Origin: Mactromeris polynyma
Lineage: Eukaryota; Mollusca; Bivalvia; Venerida; Mactridae
DNA length: 64,000 bases
Assembly: GCA_032209605.1 (NCBI GenBank)
Contig: JASFXZ010000016.1
Location: 4,960,001 to 5,024,000 of the forward strand
Direction of reading: 5' to 3'
The stretch's first letter is position 1. Every line of letters begins with the position of its first letter. The position numbers were made by a program, and so were the translations under genes. Shown piece after piece: positions 25,701-40,700 of the stretch. The notes beneath the pieces were generated by a model. That model saw nothing but the letters and a program-made list of their open reading frames with translations. It searched no databases and was not told where the DNA came from.

Positions 25701-28700
25701 TTTTGTGTTTGCGTTTATTTATCCACCGGTTTCCCTTATGGGCGACGCCTCCAGAAGAATGTTATTCATATTAGATATTTGGAGGATAGTGCATGATACA
25801 GGAGATGCCCCAATTCCAGAAGCACCCCTGGTTCTTTCACGTGCTCGATGTAAAGCATCATACACGGGACATCGGTTTTTAAAGTCACGTCCGAAAGACT
25901 GTTAGTACGGTCAGTGATGGAGCGGGGAATCGAACCTGCGATCCCTGGATTACAAGTCCAGCGCGTAACCACTGGACTACGGATCCGCTACAAAAAATTA
26001 TCCGGTATTTATCGGCTCACGTGATAAATTCCACCGCCTTGCCTGATAAACTTTCTCATTCCACGTCACTAACCTATTATTATCTTTATAATCAGACCCT
26101 AATGCTGGATTCGATGCTATTCGCTAATCTTGCGAAACTTATTGTACATAGCGGATTGATGTATCATGTTTGTCTCCATGTTGTATTTAAGGTCGTTTAC
26201 AAGTATAACTCAAATTCGCTATTTCTTCCATTATCGTGTTTACCTAAATGTCGACTATAGGGGTGTAGTATACAACCTATTCATCCGTTCATAATTGAAA
26301 ATTTGATTTAAACAACATTCCCACCATATACCCAATATAATGGATAAACCGATAATGAACGCCTTATCGAATTGGGTTTATACGGAAAGTAAAGAGTAGT
26401 GTTTATTTATTATAGTGTCATCGCTAATCAAAGGGACAGCTATTTCTATCTGTCTTTTTTTCTGAGCGCATTCACTTCCCGAGTTATATCCTGTTATACT
26501 AGCCACCGAACATGTACACGAACATAACACTTATTTAACTAGCTGATGGCTCTCCAAACGGTCATGTTGGAACGGACCCCTACCGGTATTCAAAGAATCG
26601 ACCCCTTTTTTCTGAATGTGGATGCCTTAACCACTCGGCCACGGGATACGGTTGTGTGTTTTTCAAGTCTATTTGCGCTTTTGGTGTGGCTGTTCATTTT
26701 AGATGCGCAATTTCATGATCGAATTATTCATGCATTTAACATGCGATTGCGACGTTATAAGTGTGGAACGTTTTTATGTTTGGATAAATAGCATGTTCAC
26801 AAACAACTAAGTTATTGAACATTATTGATACCTCAAACTTTGTGATAAATGTACTAAAATTCCACAATTGCGTTGGTTGCGTTGCGTAAAAACAGACAAC
26901 GATTAATTTTCGTACGTTAAGATGTTATGTTCATTGAATTCAATTTCCTCTTTTTCCATTTCCACATTCAACACAAACATAATATGGAATAATATTAGTC
27001 TCTTAAAGTGGGCGTCAAAACAACTATTAAACACCTGGCGTAAAATTATGAGAATGCCACATGCAGCAGCATGAATAATGTGATCTCCTACACTATTGCT
27101 CGCTATCAATAAGGAATCAACTTTTTATCAAAGTTTTGTAGACAAGTTGTCTTCAAGTCACCTTGTGGTCTTCTTGAACCTCAACGGCAAAAATAATGCA
27201 ACATAAAACACAGGCTGTTTTATTTCCTCTGATACTGAACATGTGGTTTGTGAGAGATGTATGGCGTTTTCAATATAGTTATGTTATGTGTTGCGGTAAC
27301 TTGTCTTTACCAATGTCCCTGGGGTACGAACCGGTTCTAACATTTTGTTGTCCGCTAGGTTAGATTATTGGGCAAAGCGCTCGACTGTTGGTTGCGGAAG
27401 AAGATGTTTATATATTTGTTAGTAACCCAGTTATGCCAGCTGACAGCCTTACACAAAAATAACGACACCAACACTAATCTTTTCCTCCACAAGCATAATA
27501 ATACCTGATTCCGTGCTCAATCTTTCGTATTGTGTTTTTGTATTCCGTATCTTGACATGAAACGGTCAGTGATAATTCATTTCGTGGAACTAAGTTTTTT
27601 CAAGCTTTCTTGATAAATGTTCATTTTGATACTTCTATGACTCCACAAAACTCAATAGATTTATGTTTATTTTCTGTCGAGTCATTTATCTTTATTGTGA
27701 TTGCTATTAAAATTTAATAAATCTTCATCTCTTTCTTAGCTTTAGAATCATTATACAATCTTAATTGCTCAAATCGATCACGTGACGGCCATTGCTTCTC
27801 TTCATTCCGTTTAAATGATAGACATTATTTCATAAACTAAACCCAGTACATTGAGAAACGCACAATAAATATGTCATCAAGTTTCATACTCTTAGATAAG
27901 ACTATAAGACATGGACATTATGCAATAATAGTTCATGTTTATGCAACATGTCTGCTATATTATCCCATTACAATCAACAGGTATGTTCATATAAAAAGAG
28001 TTTCAAAAAGCCATAAAAACATTTCGCATTTTTAAATGTATTGAGTATATTATTGTATTGATACTACATCAATGCCAATTGCATACATTAACGTCTTTAT
28101 TATTCTGCGTAAACTGTAAGTACGTGTCTTGATATAACACATCTAAACAAGGAATTTAATTATCATATAACAAATTGTTAACATGTGTGTTTTAATTATC
28201 ATAGGCTTTACATGTATATTAATATACAAACACAACTAGGTCGCATATTGAAGAAAATAGATCATTAATGAATGTGTTATGGTCATATCACTGTACGCAT
28301 TTAAAGTGACATTTACATTTCAGTTAACGAGAAAAAGGTTTTATTACGCAGCAGTTAAATATCAACAAGTAATAACAACCAACAACCTACATTCAAAAAT
28401 AGATGTGTATAAATACTGGTACAAATTATCAGTATAGCACCGTGCTCTACGTCCGGTGTACGTGCATGTACAATTAAAACGAATATAAACGGAAACTTGT
28501 GCTGTAATCTCTGCAACCCAAGGGGTAGCTAGACGTCCCATTCTTTACAAAACATCAATATCTCCATCAGTGCGATTATATTTTACTGTATATACTACAT
28601 TTCGACGTGTTAAAGGGACTTCTAAACCATAATCGTATCCTGATTACAATACATAGACATCACACACATACTATACATTTTTTCTTCCGCCGCAAGCTCT

Positions 28701-31700
28701 TGTTTTTACTAATTGGTCTTCCGAACTAAAGAGGCATTGTCTTGTGAATGTGGCGCTCCCTGTGACAACTTAATCTCTCCTTCGTATTCCTATTATCACT
28801 TATCATAATTTTGCATTTTGTAATATTGCCTTTTTGTATCTATGCATAATTATGATGTAATGTCTCGTTGTTTGAGGGTGGCTGTGCACGTTGTATGTGT
28901 CATGTCTCGTTGTTTGAGGGTGGCTGTGCACGTTGTATGTGTCATTTCTTGCTCGACTTTATTATCCACATTTCGTATTATTAACCAAGAGCTAAGTTAT
29001 GACACTTTGGCATTTTGTTGAGTGTTTATGTTTGAAACATGCGATTTTGTCATTAACTTGTATTTACTAGCTGTATTATATACGAGTATTTTAGCTATGT
29101 CTTCTAGACAAAAAGTAACAAGATCGTTGTGGGTAGCTTGTTTGCAAAATCACTGCCATAGGAAATTATCTGGCGTTATATTTCCCGATGGCGAGCAGGA
29201 ACGAAGGAATCCATTTCTTAGTCTCATTATTTTCCCATCGTTTAGGATTTCATATCAATATCACAAGATTGTATTACACTCAGTGACAATGGAGTTAGCA
29301 AATGAAAGATTCCTGTGATATTACTGACACGAACCTTTATAACTTTAAGCGAAAGAAGAGAATTATATCAAAGTTGTATGTGGTATTTTAACGTGGTAGT
29401 ATTGTTGCTGCTATTGTTTTGTCGTCGACGTCCTCGCTGCTGTTGTTGTTGTTGTATTGTTGTTACCGCTGTTGTATATTATGTTGTATTCAGTCAATGA
29501 CATTGCAGTCTTGTTTTCTAATTGACCAAGTCATCTTGCAAACAAGACACTCAATTACTCGTACAAATCTTACCTAATCTGTTTTTCAAATTGGAAGATT
29601 TGTTTTATTAGCTAGAAGTGGCATTAGTTAGAAATAAACAGAATGGTTCAATATATAAACAGAATTGCTGTCAAGCCAAAGCCAAGCACGAGTTGATACG
29701 TATGTGCCACATTTGACCAGATAAGATAAAGGGTTGAGGCTATCGAAATATGTGTACGCCTGTGTGTCGTGGTTTGGTATTGTTTTTGTGTCCCTCACTA
29801 TGCGTGCCTCCTCCCTTGTATTTCGTCTACATCTGTCTGGAGAAGAGTATTATTCCAAATTAGTGTCCGGTTACCAATGTAAAATTATACCATATACTTT
29901 CGAAACAGGTCCACTACGAATACATATCTGGGGTCGAATAACGAGCCAACTCGTGCATTATTATTCGGGTTTTCTGAATATCTGAATTCAGACCTAGTAG
30001 CGAACCCAGAGCTAGCACTGAAATCAACATTCGAAACGGAACTGCGTCGAACACATATCCGGAGTCGAATAACGAGCCAGCTCGTACCCAATTCTTCAAT
30101 GTTTTCATTAATGATTTAAATAAAAACCTAGAAACAAACCCAGAGCTAGCGCTGACATCGACATTCGAAACGGTTTCCGCAACGAATACATCTCTGACAT
30201 AAACTCGATTAGGGTTCAGTATAAAGTCCGGTCCGATTTTATCTGGACCTGTCCCGGAACCGGGCTTGGTACGGCCCAAAATCGGACCTGACTTTACATC
30301 CCACCCAAACTTGAACTTTGACTTCGACTAGCGTTGAGTATGAAGTCCGGTCTCATTTACTCCATAATCCGATGCTTTCAATAAAACATCGGAGCAAACT
30401 ACGACAGATAGGACAACTATACGAGTTCTACTGTCAGTACTAGTGTGTTGATATGACTCTACAAGCTGAAAAAAAACATTGAAATTATGAAAAACTGAAC
30501 AGCATACAAAACATATTTCTAGCAAGTTCATGTCAAAAGCGGAATGGTTATTAATTCCCCTGATATTAAATATCTTCTTACTGCAATACAAAATGAAATC
30601 ATGTAAAACGATTTCTTGAATAAAACATGGTTACTGATTACCCTTAGGACGAACACGTGTCTTCATCCCAAAGATATTATTCAATAGAAGTAAACCCCAT
30701 AGGTCTGTTTTAATTTGTTCGTGCAAAGTCTCTACCAATATAATAAGCTTTTATTGGAGTTTTGATTGAAGTTTGATTACTTAGTCAACTGAAATGCGAC
30801 TTAAATTAAATAAGATATCTCGTAAAACCAATAAAGTAAAACATACAACACCAGCTAGAAAACAGATATATCGAATTTATTTCAATTGCTACATCGTAGA
30901 TAACAATTTACTAGTTAAAATACTTACGTGTTTGGTAATAATGTAAAGGACTGTACTTGGCGCTTCGTTCTTTTGGATAGAAGCATTGTTTCTTAACAGA
31001 TGGATTTTAGTATTAAGTGATTTGTCGCTATCGACAGTTCTCTGATGTGCGTTTTTAGAGGTAGGGGGAGTAAGCGAGAAAAGTTAGTCAATGTAGAAAG
31101 GAAGCTGTCTAAAATATGCTTGAAGGCTTCGGTAGCTACAAAATGGCGCGCGCCAGACCAGACGCAGCGTTCTTTATGAACGCCATTTTGTTTAGCAAAG
31201 TTAGCACTGTCAGATTACGCTACCTATCTAAAGATAGGGGCTACTTTTCTTACGTTTAAGAAACGTCACCGCTTCCTACCCTACGTTTAAGAAACTGCAC
31301 CGCTACTTTCCCTTCGTAGTGCTATGTAGAACTCACTTTGTTCTACCTCTAGAAACGCGACTCAGATATTCAGTTATATGTGACTGTCAGCTGACATAAC
31401 TAGAATTCCGGAGTTTCCAATCAATGTTGAATGTTCATCAACTGACAACTTTCCAATGTAAAAAATAAAATATTGGACAAAATTAATAATAATTAAGGTT
31501 GTATAACCTACTCTTTTCTACGTTGGGATATTCCGTTGATATCCTTAGTTGAGAGTAGAAGGTGCCGGAATGGTCGTAGGTAATATTTTGTAGTATCGTT
31601 CATAATAACGATAAACAACAAGTCCACTGGGAGTGCACACCTTTTATTTTATTGTAACATAGTTTATGATAAATTCACTTAAGTCCAGTGATGATCTTAT

Positions 31701-34700
31701 AGTTAACTTTTCTAGCAATTGTCTACAGATATATTAATAATTTCCAAGCTTAAAACAGTCTAAGATGTTAACCTGACTGTAGCCTTTGAGCTCCCGAAAC
31801 CAACTCTGATTATTCCTTCGTGCGCGGCTATTATCAGTATCTTTCTTACTGTATTTCGGGCAATACTGACCAATCCCGAAAGCCATAACCTTATTCGCCA
31901 ACCACGTCACTCACTAATTAACTGACGTGATGCGCAATTCTACCCTGTTTCTAATGGATAACCAAATATGTCAGAGATCCTGACTCAGGGCAAAGTTCAT
32001 GTATTTGCGTAGAATTATTCATCAAGTGAACGAAGAAATTCTTATCTACACGTGTATATATTCCCAGCCAATGTACTGACCAACTTTGTGAAAGGTTAAT
32101 AGCCTGGCTACCGTTACCTAATCTATTCAAGATTTATTGACAAATTAACCACCCATAACTTTCTCCATCTGACAGTCTGCTATTTTGTGGAGTGCATCAA
32201 CAATAAATATAATGTCTCTCAGAAGTTTTAAAAATCATTCTGCCTGTGGCGCCGCTTGGCAATGTCTATCACTGTATAAATTGTAGAACAGATATGTGAT
32301 AGTTTTGTAATACTGATAAAAAATGTTTGATATTAATGAGCAAACAAGTTGTATTTTATGAATGTATGTGTAAGGTTGTAGGTAGCATGTTGCAAGCTAG
32401 TCTTATAATTGCCTGTGTGCTGTCATAACCCAAACCACACATGTGAGCTGACAATAAATACACGAGTTATGTTTGTTGGTGCGCTCTCTCTTATAGGCGT
32501 AATAAGCATTTAAAACACGTAACATAAAGTTAAATTGCAATTTAATATGGGCTTGAAAAGGTCAATCATAGTTAATTAAGTTTGATGTTACACATGTGCT
32601 ACGGTACTTAATATCAATGTGTTAATGGTGGCTTATATTATAGTGATACCTAGTAGTTATTTATGTAATATATGGCTTAAATATAAGATAACAGAAGGTG
32701 TGGTCAAATATTTATCGGCTGTTAAACACAGGTGCGTGAGCATCTTAACTTTTATGAAGACCATTGAGAGATAAGCTTTTTAACTCATTACTGGTTTATG
32801 TAAGTCATGGTGTTTTTAAAATAATATATACATGTACATGGCCGTTGTGTGTTATGCCAAATTATATAGGCAATTGCTAATATTATGAAATCGTCCACGT
32901 GTTTGTGCATGATGATTTATATATGTGCTTGTGATTGATGTTGTTCAGCGTGGTCAGCGTGTTTGAGAGCCTATGTTTGACTGCCTGAAACAGTTTGAGC
33001 TCACATCGATCTATTATGTGCTTGCTTCCTTCGCAAAACTATCTCGTAGTTCACCTTTGTCGCTTTAGTCAGACTACGTCATAGCGGGAATGTACGAATC
33101 ATTGAATGTTATGTTGTTTTTTCTTCGTTCTGTGATATATAAAATATTTTTATAAACGAGTATGTTGAAGATATACTAGTAGAGTTACATCTAAGTTACT
33201 CAACGTCCTCTTATTTGTTACAGGTCATATCAGACTCTGCATTGAGAGATGCTAAGAAGTTGGTGTTAAATGCTTTCGACGAAAACAACGATGGACGTAT
33301 TGATATTGCAGAGGTAAGTTGCAATGCGCCACTACAAATCGTAAATAGCGTATGAGCCTATTACGAAATATACGATTATCTAATCTCAATACCAATGTAA
33401 CAAGTATTGTCTTCGTCATATAATTACGTGATGCATTTAATGGTGGAGACACAGTTTGTCGAAATAATTTAATAGTAGTTTACGAGTAGGCTGTTCGACA
33501 TGCTTAAAAGAATCCAAGGAAATGCAATGACGAAGCGTTCCTATTGAACAGTAATGTTTAGTTTTGATTTGCGTTACACAAGATGCTCCACTTTTCAACT
33601 AATGGCATGTTGTATTGTTGTATCCGGGCTTGGAAAGAACCACTTAACACTTTAGAAAAGCCATCATGCATTAATAATGTAAGTACTCACGTGACACTAG
33701 CGATGTAACATGTTGTAGTTTAGTGATAAGACAAAGTTTTGAGTGTCTCCCTTGTAATGAATAATATATTACAAACACTGACTTGTGGTCGTGAATTTGA
33801 TAAAACATCACATTTATCAACGATGGAGATATAATCAACTTGTAAACTCGTACGTTTTTCTTGACAAATTATTGAGACACTTTGTACTCTTTTACAAGGA
33901 TTAAACAAACCGCCAGCCACCACAGATGGTGGTGTAATTACTAATGGTACTAGAAATTACAGTTTGTTTTATGTACAAATAGATCTGATAAATGTTTGAT
34001 AGTATTGGTTTTGTGAACTACTTCTGAAACCAGGACAAATCTGCATGTGTATGGACCCGATATGAGGAGAGGCGAATTGGCATTAGGTGTTATCCCTGTC
34101 CATCCGTGCGTCCGTCCGTGCGAAATATAGGTTTCTGATCATTAACTTTTGAAAGGATTGATGCATTCAATTCATATTAGTTACATAAGCATATGATAAT
34201 AAGATATAGGTCAAGTCGATTTCAGTGACAATCCACTAATGCTTGGAGGACTTATGGCCCTTTTTTTACTTAAAAGCCCATAGCAGGGACATCCGTGTCG
34301 TATGAACACATATAGTTTATAATATACAACTATGTTAAAGAACGTTTGTTGCTGAGAAATAATATTAAAAAATGCATATAGACCATGACATATTTGCTAC
34401 ATTTCCTCACCAGTAATAGGACGAGCAACTTTATCTAGCTGTAAGTTTAAGTGTGTTTTCAACAAAGTTTCCAATGTACACGGTCATCAACTGCCTAACT
34501 AGTGTTCCTACTTCGTAAAGTCTATGCTACACTCGCGCTTTCCACCATAAATTACATATAGCACGTAGATTTCTTCCGCTAGTATTGAAATGAAGTAAAT
34601 TATTATTTGAAGTAAAACATTTGCAAAAAACCTAAACGTACCATGTATATACAGTATTTGCCATGTAATTTACCGCCATTGTGTCGTAATGTCACCAACC

Positions 34701-37700
34701 AACTGTTAAAGCAGCCTGATATAATATCTCTCCTCTGTTGCTATATGACAGTTTCAAACCTCACAAATACATTCTGTGCGATATGGAGTGTTTCTAAACC
34801 GAAAGTAGTCGATTTAAGACATCAAAACAAATGTATGGATTTTGAAAAACCGGACAGGATGTTCAAATTCACTTTTTCTTTTGATTACGAACAGAGACAG
34901 TCATTAAGCTTCATTACAGCAAAAACGTTTTTCAAACGTGTTCTCGTTTAAGCAATCATTGCATTCAACACTTGATGCCTAGAGTAATTACATGGCAGAG
35001 ATGTTTCGTCGAGGAAAGTTAGGAATTAAATATCTTATACATTGCAAAAAATGTCAAATTCATCGTAATAAAAATATTTCGTCGATAGGAAAACCAATCC
35101 ATACCAAATACATGTGTATGTCAAACGTTTTTCACATGCATCAATTACATGTACATAAAATATATTATTTTGATTTTAATCTAACCATTCACAGCTAAGT
35201 CAACAAAATATAGGATGAAACATTATTTAATCTAAAAATAAAACAGTTTGCTAAGCAATGCAGATTGGAAAGGCTTTGCTTTTCATCATTCACTATATGA
35301 TAAACTATGCCTTGGTAGGAGTGACTGCCTTCATTTAGTTTCTACTGCATCATAACACACAATGTATCACTCCAAATGTAAAAATGTTTTCTAACTGTCA
35401 TGTTTTGTTATTTTACAGCTGGCACAGATTCTTCCAATGGAACAAAATTTTCTTCTATTATTTCGAAGAGATCACCCATTAGATTCCAGCGTTGAATTTA
35501 TGCAGGTAAGTACTTTAAGCAAGCTTTATTGTACCTTGCAACGTATCATTGTTAACTGCTTCAATCAGATCGCAGGTGTGTTCATATTTGTTAATGAAAC
35601 AATAAAAGTAACACAGACAATATGGAAATAAGAGCACATTATGTCACACTGACATCTGTGAGAAGATCGTATATCACCAAGACAATGTGACATACATTTA
35701 AGTTGTTACTTTTATTTAAACAAATAAAATTTATCATCTGAGATATCAGTCTGCATTGGATGTCATGTGACTGACAGATACATGTGGCCGATCATAATTA
35801 TGAGATATTGCATTAACCAGACATCGTCTACCCCCAACACTGTCCTTTCCATATAATACACTTATAATTCATATTCAAACGTCTGTTAATCTAAGGAATA
35901 AGTACACATTACAACATTTCATGCTGGGATGTAGATTAGTTTAAGTATTTAAACATGCATACAGTCGAACCTCGCTTATTCGAAAACCTTTTATCCGAAA
36001 ACTTGGTATCATCCGAAATAGATATCAGGTCCCGATGTATCTCCTTAGTCACGTTTGTCATATTAGCAAAGCAATGGTTATGAACGGTCGGGTTTCCAGT
36101 GCCTCCCTATACTTGCACGCTGTTCTCTTTTCTCTCATACTCAAGTTACATAAATATTAATTTAGTACATTTCAAACTATCATGTAATTGTTTCTTAACT
36201 TATATGCACAAATCGACAGTAATCTACAAACTAAATTATTATACATGTATTTTCACCCTGTGCGCATTCGTCGCAAATTTAAGTAAACCAAGGTATCTCT
36301 ATATAACTATTCACCGAACTTCGAAATTATACAAAAAAATAAGACACCATTACAAGATAGTTTGGTTAGAGTATAAACATAGTTTACACGGCAAGAGCAA
36401 GTGTCTCATTCCAACACAGACGATTTAGACTAATTGTTTGAGACGTTGTCTTCCAATCAGTGTTACTGGGAATTGTTATTATCCAAAATTGATGAAGCTT
36501 GTGGTATATTTGGCTCATTCAAACACAGCCTAGAACGTTTCACATATACATAAAACAAAACATACAAAACAATCATGTTAAACCATTTCGTGTTAGTAAT
36601 AAGTAATGATAAAAGTCACACACACACATACACCTACACACACACACATGTATATTGAATAAAAGGTTAACTATAAGAAAGATCGTCATTATTGTTGCTT
36701 GACATTGCTATTTCAGACAGGTTGTTGGTCGATGGAATTCAGTTATCTTAGTCGAACTTATTTGGTGCGCTAACATTTGGTTATGGAAACTTTTAGAACT
36801 ATTGTTGCTGCATAGATATTTGCTTTGTGTGTTTATATAACTTCTCGATATATAATTATGTAAGCACTTGGTTCTATGTGCGTCAGGTTTACTTAAACTG
36901 TAGAACAAACATGACTTCAGGCGTATATTAATATTTATTACACACTTGAACTTATCAAATATTAATAAGTATGAATATGATGTATTTTTGAACTTAAGTG
37001 GTTTACTGGTTGTGTAATAAAAAACATGGTTACAAGTGTAGCTATACATCTTAGGTCAGGGTTCAATGTCATTGCGAACAGTGTTGTTACCTTTCATTGC
37101 CATACTTACTCGTACCCAGCAATACACTCATAAAACGTACTGTAATGTAATTTACATAAATATATATTATTTGTGAATGAATGTATACGCTTGCAATAAA
37201 CATGAAATGCTTGCCTTTAGATTAGCGACTCTAATGGTTCGTGATTTGGGCGTTGGCCGTATTGCTTACACGAGTATTATGCGATCTATATGTACGATAG
37301 TTCAGTTCCCTGAAAATTCTGGCGGATGGAATATTTGTAAATATTTCCCCTATAATACCATGTTCGACACACACGTACTAACTGTCTCTTTTATTTATCC
37401 CCAAACAAACCACCTCATGTATAGACAAAACTTGTTATGTCCATGTTCTTCTTTGATAAACAGACATCGATCCAATATAGAAGTAAGTTACTGTTATATT
37501 CTCCAACTTAATTTAGCAAAATCGGACCTCCGTCACAGCTTTTATCACCATCTGGCCTACATGACTCCAGCCAATTAGTTTTTGTCTCCGATGATGATAA
37601 TTTGTTTTTATTATCTGTTATTGTTGTCTGCCTTTCCAAGACAATAATAAACGTCAATATGCGTTAAGCATCTGAATGTTATATCTAATTATATTATTGT

Positions 37701-40700
37701 TGGCGTGTCTAAAAGCCCGTATCGCAATTTATTTGCGTTTACCCAGAGCAATATTTCACATCCGAAAGTTTCTTATAACTCAACAAGAATATAAATGAAT
37801 AAACACAATTCTACAGATGAACTTTTATTTCATTTCAAACTTATCTATTTAAACTTACCACATGAACAATAGGGATGAATACAAAACAGATTATTTTGTT
37901 AGAAAATATATATAGGCAACATTATGAGATACAATAGTGCCTGTTGTGTCATTCAAGCACATATATATATCTACCGACACTATCAAACTGAGCTATCCAT
38001 TAAGAATAAAAGAAGTACTTCACGAACAATTCTAGAACTAATGTACTTCTCTCGATACAGTTCACGATATTTGTCTGGTCTAATCTACCATATTATTGAC
38101 ATCTGGTACAATGAACTCCACACAACTCATGTTATGTCATAATGTTCGTGATAAGAACCTGACACATGTCACGAAACACGTCTTTCATTTTACTGTAGTG
38201 CGGAAAAATGAGAAAAATGTTGTCTGATTTGTGTTCTGATTTGTGGCTCACAACCTCTTGAGACGACATACATTTTGTTGTCAATATTGATTCAGATAAA
38301 ACCTGATTTTCATTTTTGTCAATAACAATGATGAAGCAATAGAACTTCCATCGTCCGTTACGACCGGCCTCTGGCGACTGCTTGCTCCAACTTTCGATTG
38401 TCCGTTACGACCGGCCTCTGGCGACTGCTTGCTCCAACTTTCGATTGTCCGTTACGACCGGCCTCTGGCGACTGCTTGCTCCAACTTTCGATTGTCCGTT
38501 ACGACCGGCCTCTGGCGACTGCTTGCTCCAACTTTCCATCGTCCGTTACGATCGGCCTGTGCCGACTGCTTGCTACAACTTTCCATCGTCAGTTACGATC
38601 GGACTGTGGCGACGTTTTATTTATAGATGATTTACTCGTCGATACGTTGCAGATATTTTGGACTGCTTTAAAATTTGATAGCTGTCAATAATATATTGTT
38701 TATTATCACGTGACCGTTTAATGAGAACGGCGACTATGCACGAAAGATAGTGGCGAAGGTTTATTGAGTGCAAGTTTCATGTTAGTCCGCATTACCTGCC
38801 CCTACCATGTCTAATAACATGTTCACGGTGTCGGCCTGGTGCCTTTTCGCCCTCTTCATTCTAAAGTAAACTGAGTTTTGCACTGGAAGTGTGAACTCCA
38901 CAATGATTCCCAGCTATATGCATTATCTAGTTTTCAAATACAACACTATCTCAGTAAATCTACACCAAGAAAACACCTGCATGAAGATTGAAATGTTTGC
39001 TATCATTCAATATTTAGAGTCACTGTTTCGATTTTTCAATACACATCTGTCAACATTGCCAAACCGGTGCAATTTTTAAATCCTTTCATGCAAAAATGTA
39101 GTCATGCAGAACAAAGATAAATCACTGTTTCAGTAATCAGAAATGACACAAAAGTTACACAGTAACAATAAATACAGCTGACATTGAATCAGTACAGTCA
39201 TAGACAGCCTTAAATCTGGGATTTTAACATTTCTAAGAATTACTTCCTAGGTTACACCGACCCGGATGACCAGGCTGACACCTCACGCAAAATTCGGCTT
39301 GTAGTAGATAAAAATTGAATAAATAAGAAGGGAAATAATTTTTGATAATAAAGTATGATATTCATTTATCAATGGAATAACTATGTTTATCTTATTTTTC
39401 TTAATATATTACAGATTTTATGTATACATTTGTTCATCTCCTTCTCATTATAATAAATCTATTATTTACAGATTTGGCGAGAATACGACACTGACCATAG
39501 TGGTTATATAGAAGCAGACGAACTTAAAGTAAGTTAATACGTATATCAATTACAAGTAATTTCTTGTTGCCAGACAATATCTGGATAATTAAATTCCCAA
39601 CTCTTAAAACACCAAGCAATATAAAACGTCTCGATGCATATTAACATCTGTGGACAAATAGTCTTAAATGTCATCTAGCTGTAGACAAAATCGGGTCCGT
39701 TAAGCTTGAATTCATTGAAATTCCTCTCACCCAGCATGTTATTGTTTTACTTTTCAGCTGTCATCGTTGACATTACGAAGAGTGCCATACTATTTTCTCC
39801 TGTCAATTTTATCCTCTCGTTGATGCATTATGTCGACACCAAAGACGATAATGATATATAATTCTGCCGGTTTGTTGAATATTTGTTGCAACAAAATCTT
39901 TCTGTGCATCGTCTGAAGCAATTGTTTCCTGAATTTTATATTTCTAAAGTAGCTGCAAACTCTACATTTAGGTCAATTTTAGTTTAAGCGCTGTGAAAAA
40001 AAGAGAGAGAATAAATTGTTACAGGGAACGCCACACACATAAAACATTACGTATTCTGAACATGTATTTTAGTAACAAAAGATGCAATGATGCAACGGTT
40101 GCTGTCTCTATCTGCATGCATACGTGTAAAATTTAACATTTCGTTTTGTATCCCTGCATTTAGTATTTAACATACGCCACCAGGGGTTTCATTTTTTATT
40201 TTAAGATTCATAAATTTTATTATACATAAAAACTTCTCTTATTGAGGGAAGTTCTTACATACCGTTTGGAAAAACAGCCTGAATATGTATGACCAAGCAA
40301 TTATTATCTAGGCCTATGTGAATTGTATGAATACATATGATATCTTATTCTAAAGAATAGTGTAAGTATCATATAATATGGTATTCTGTAGAATAAGGTT
40401 CGTAGTTCAAATGAGACTCGCGCTTGTTTTACTGTATTATTTTCCCAGCATACTTGCATATATATATCCTTTGTTTCCAAACGATTGTCTTTAACATGCT
40501 TTGTTCTTCTTGATAGTGCCTTCCATAAGTAACACTTCTATTCTGACTTGCACGATATATTCTATCTATTCAAAGTGTTCGGTGGTAGTTGGGTCATATC
40601 TTCTGCAAGCAATATCATCACGAACAAAGTTGGTTATCTATAGAAATCATTTAACACGAATATATGTAAGAGCACTACATGCGAAAAAAGTTTCGTCTTT

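Noticed and set aside
25914..25990. Functional tRNA-Thr gene
   Set aside because: The anticodon arm and A/B boxes are good, but the acceptor stem does not pair and the T arm has an extra base.
34643..34951. 102-codon plus-strand ORF
   Set aside because: No recognisable motif, no promoter or splice context, and composition like the flanking intron.
35437..35631. 64-codon ORF as a separate small gene
   Set aside because: It begins at an internal Met of exon C and reads through the donor into intron sequence.
38382..38691. Three overlapping ORFs of 65-97 codons
   Set aside because: Derived from the 47-bp tandem array, with the same peptide repeated in shifting frames.
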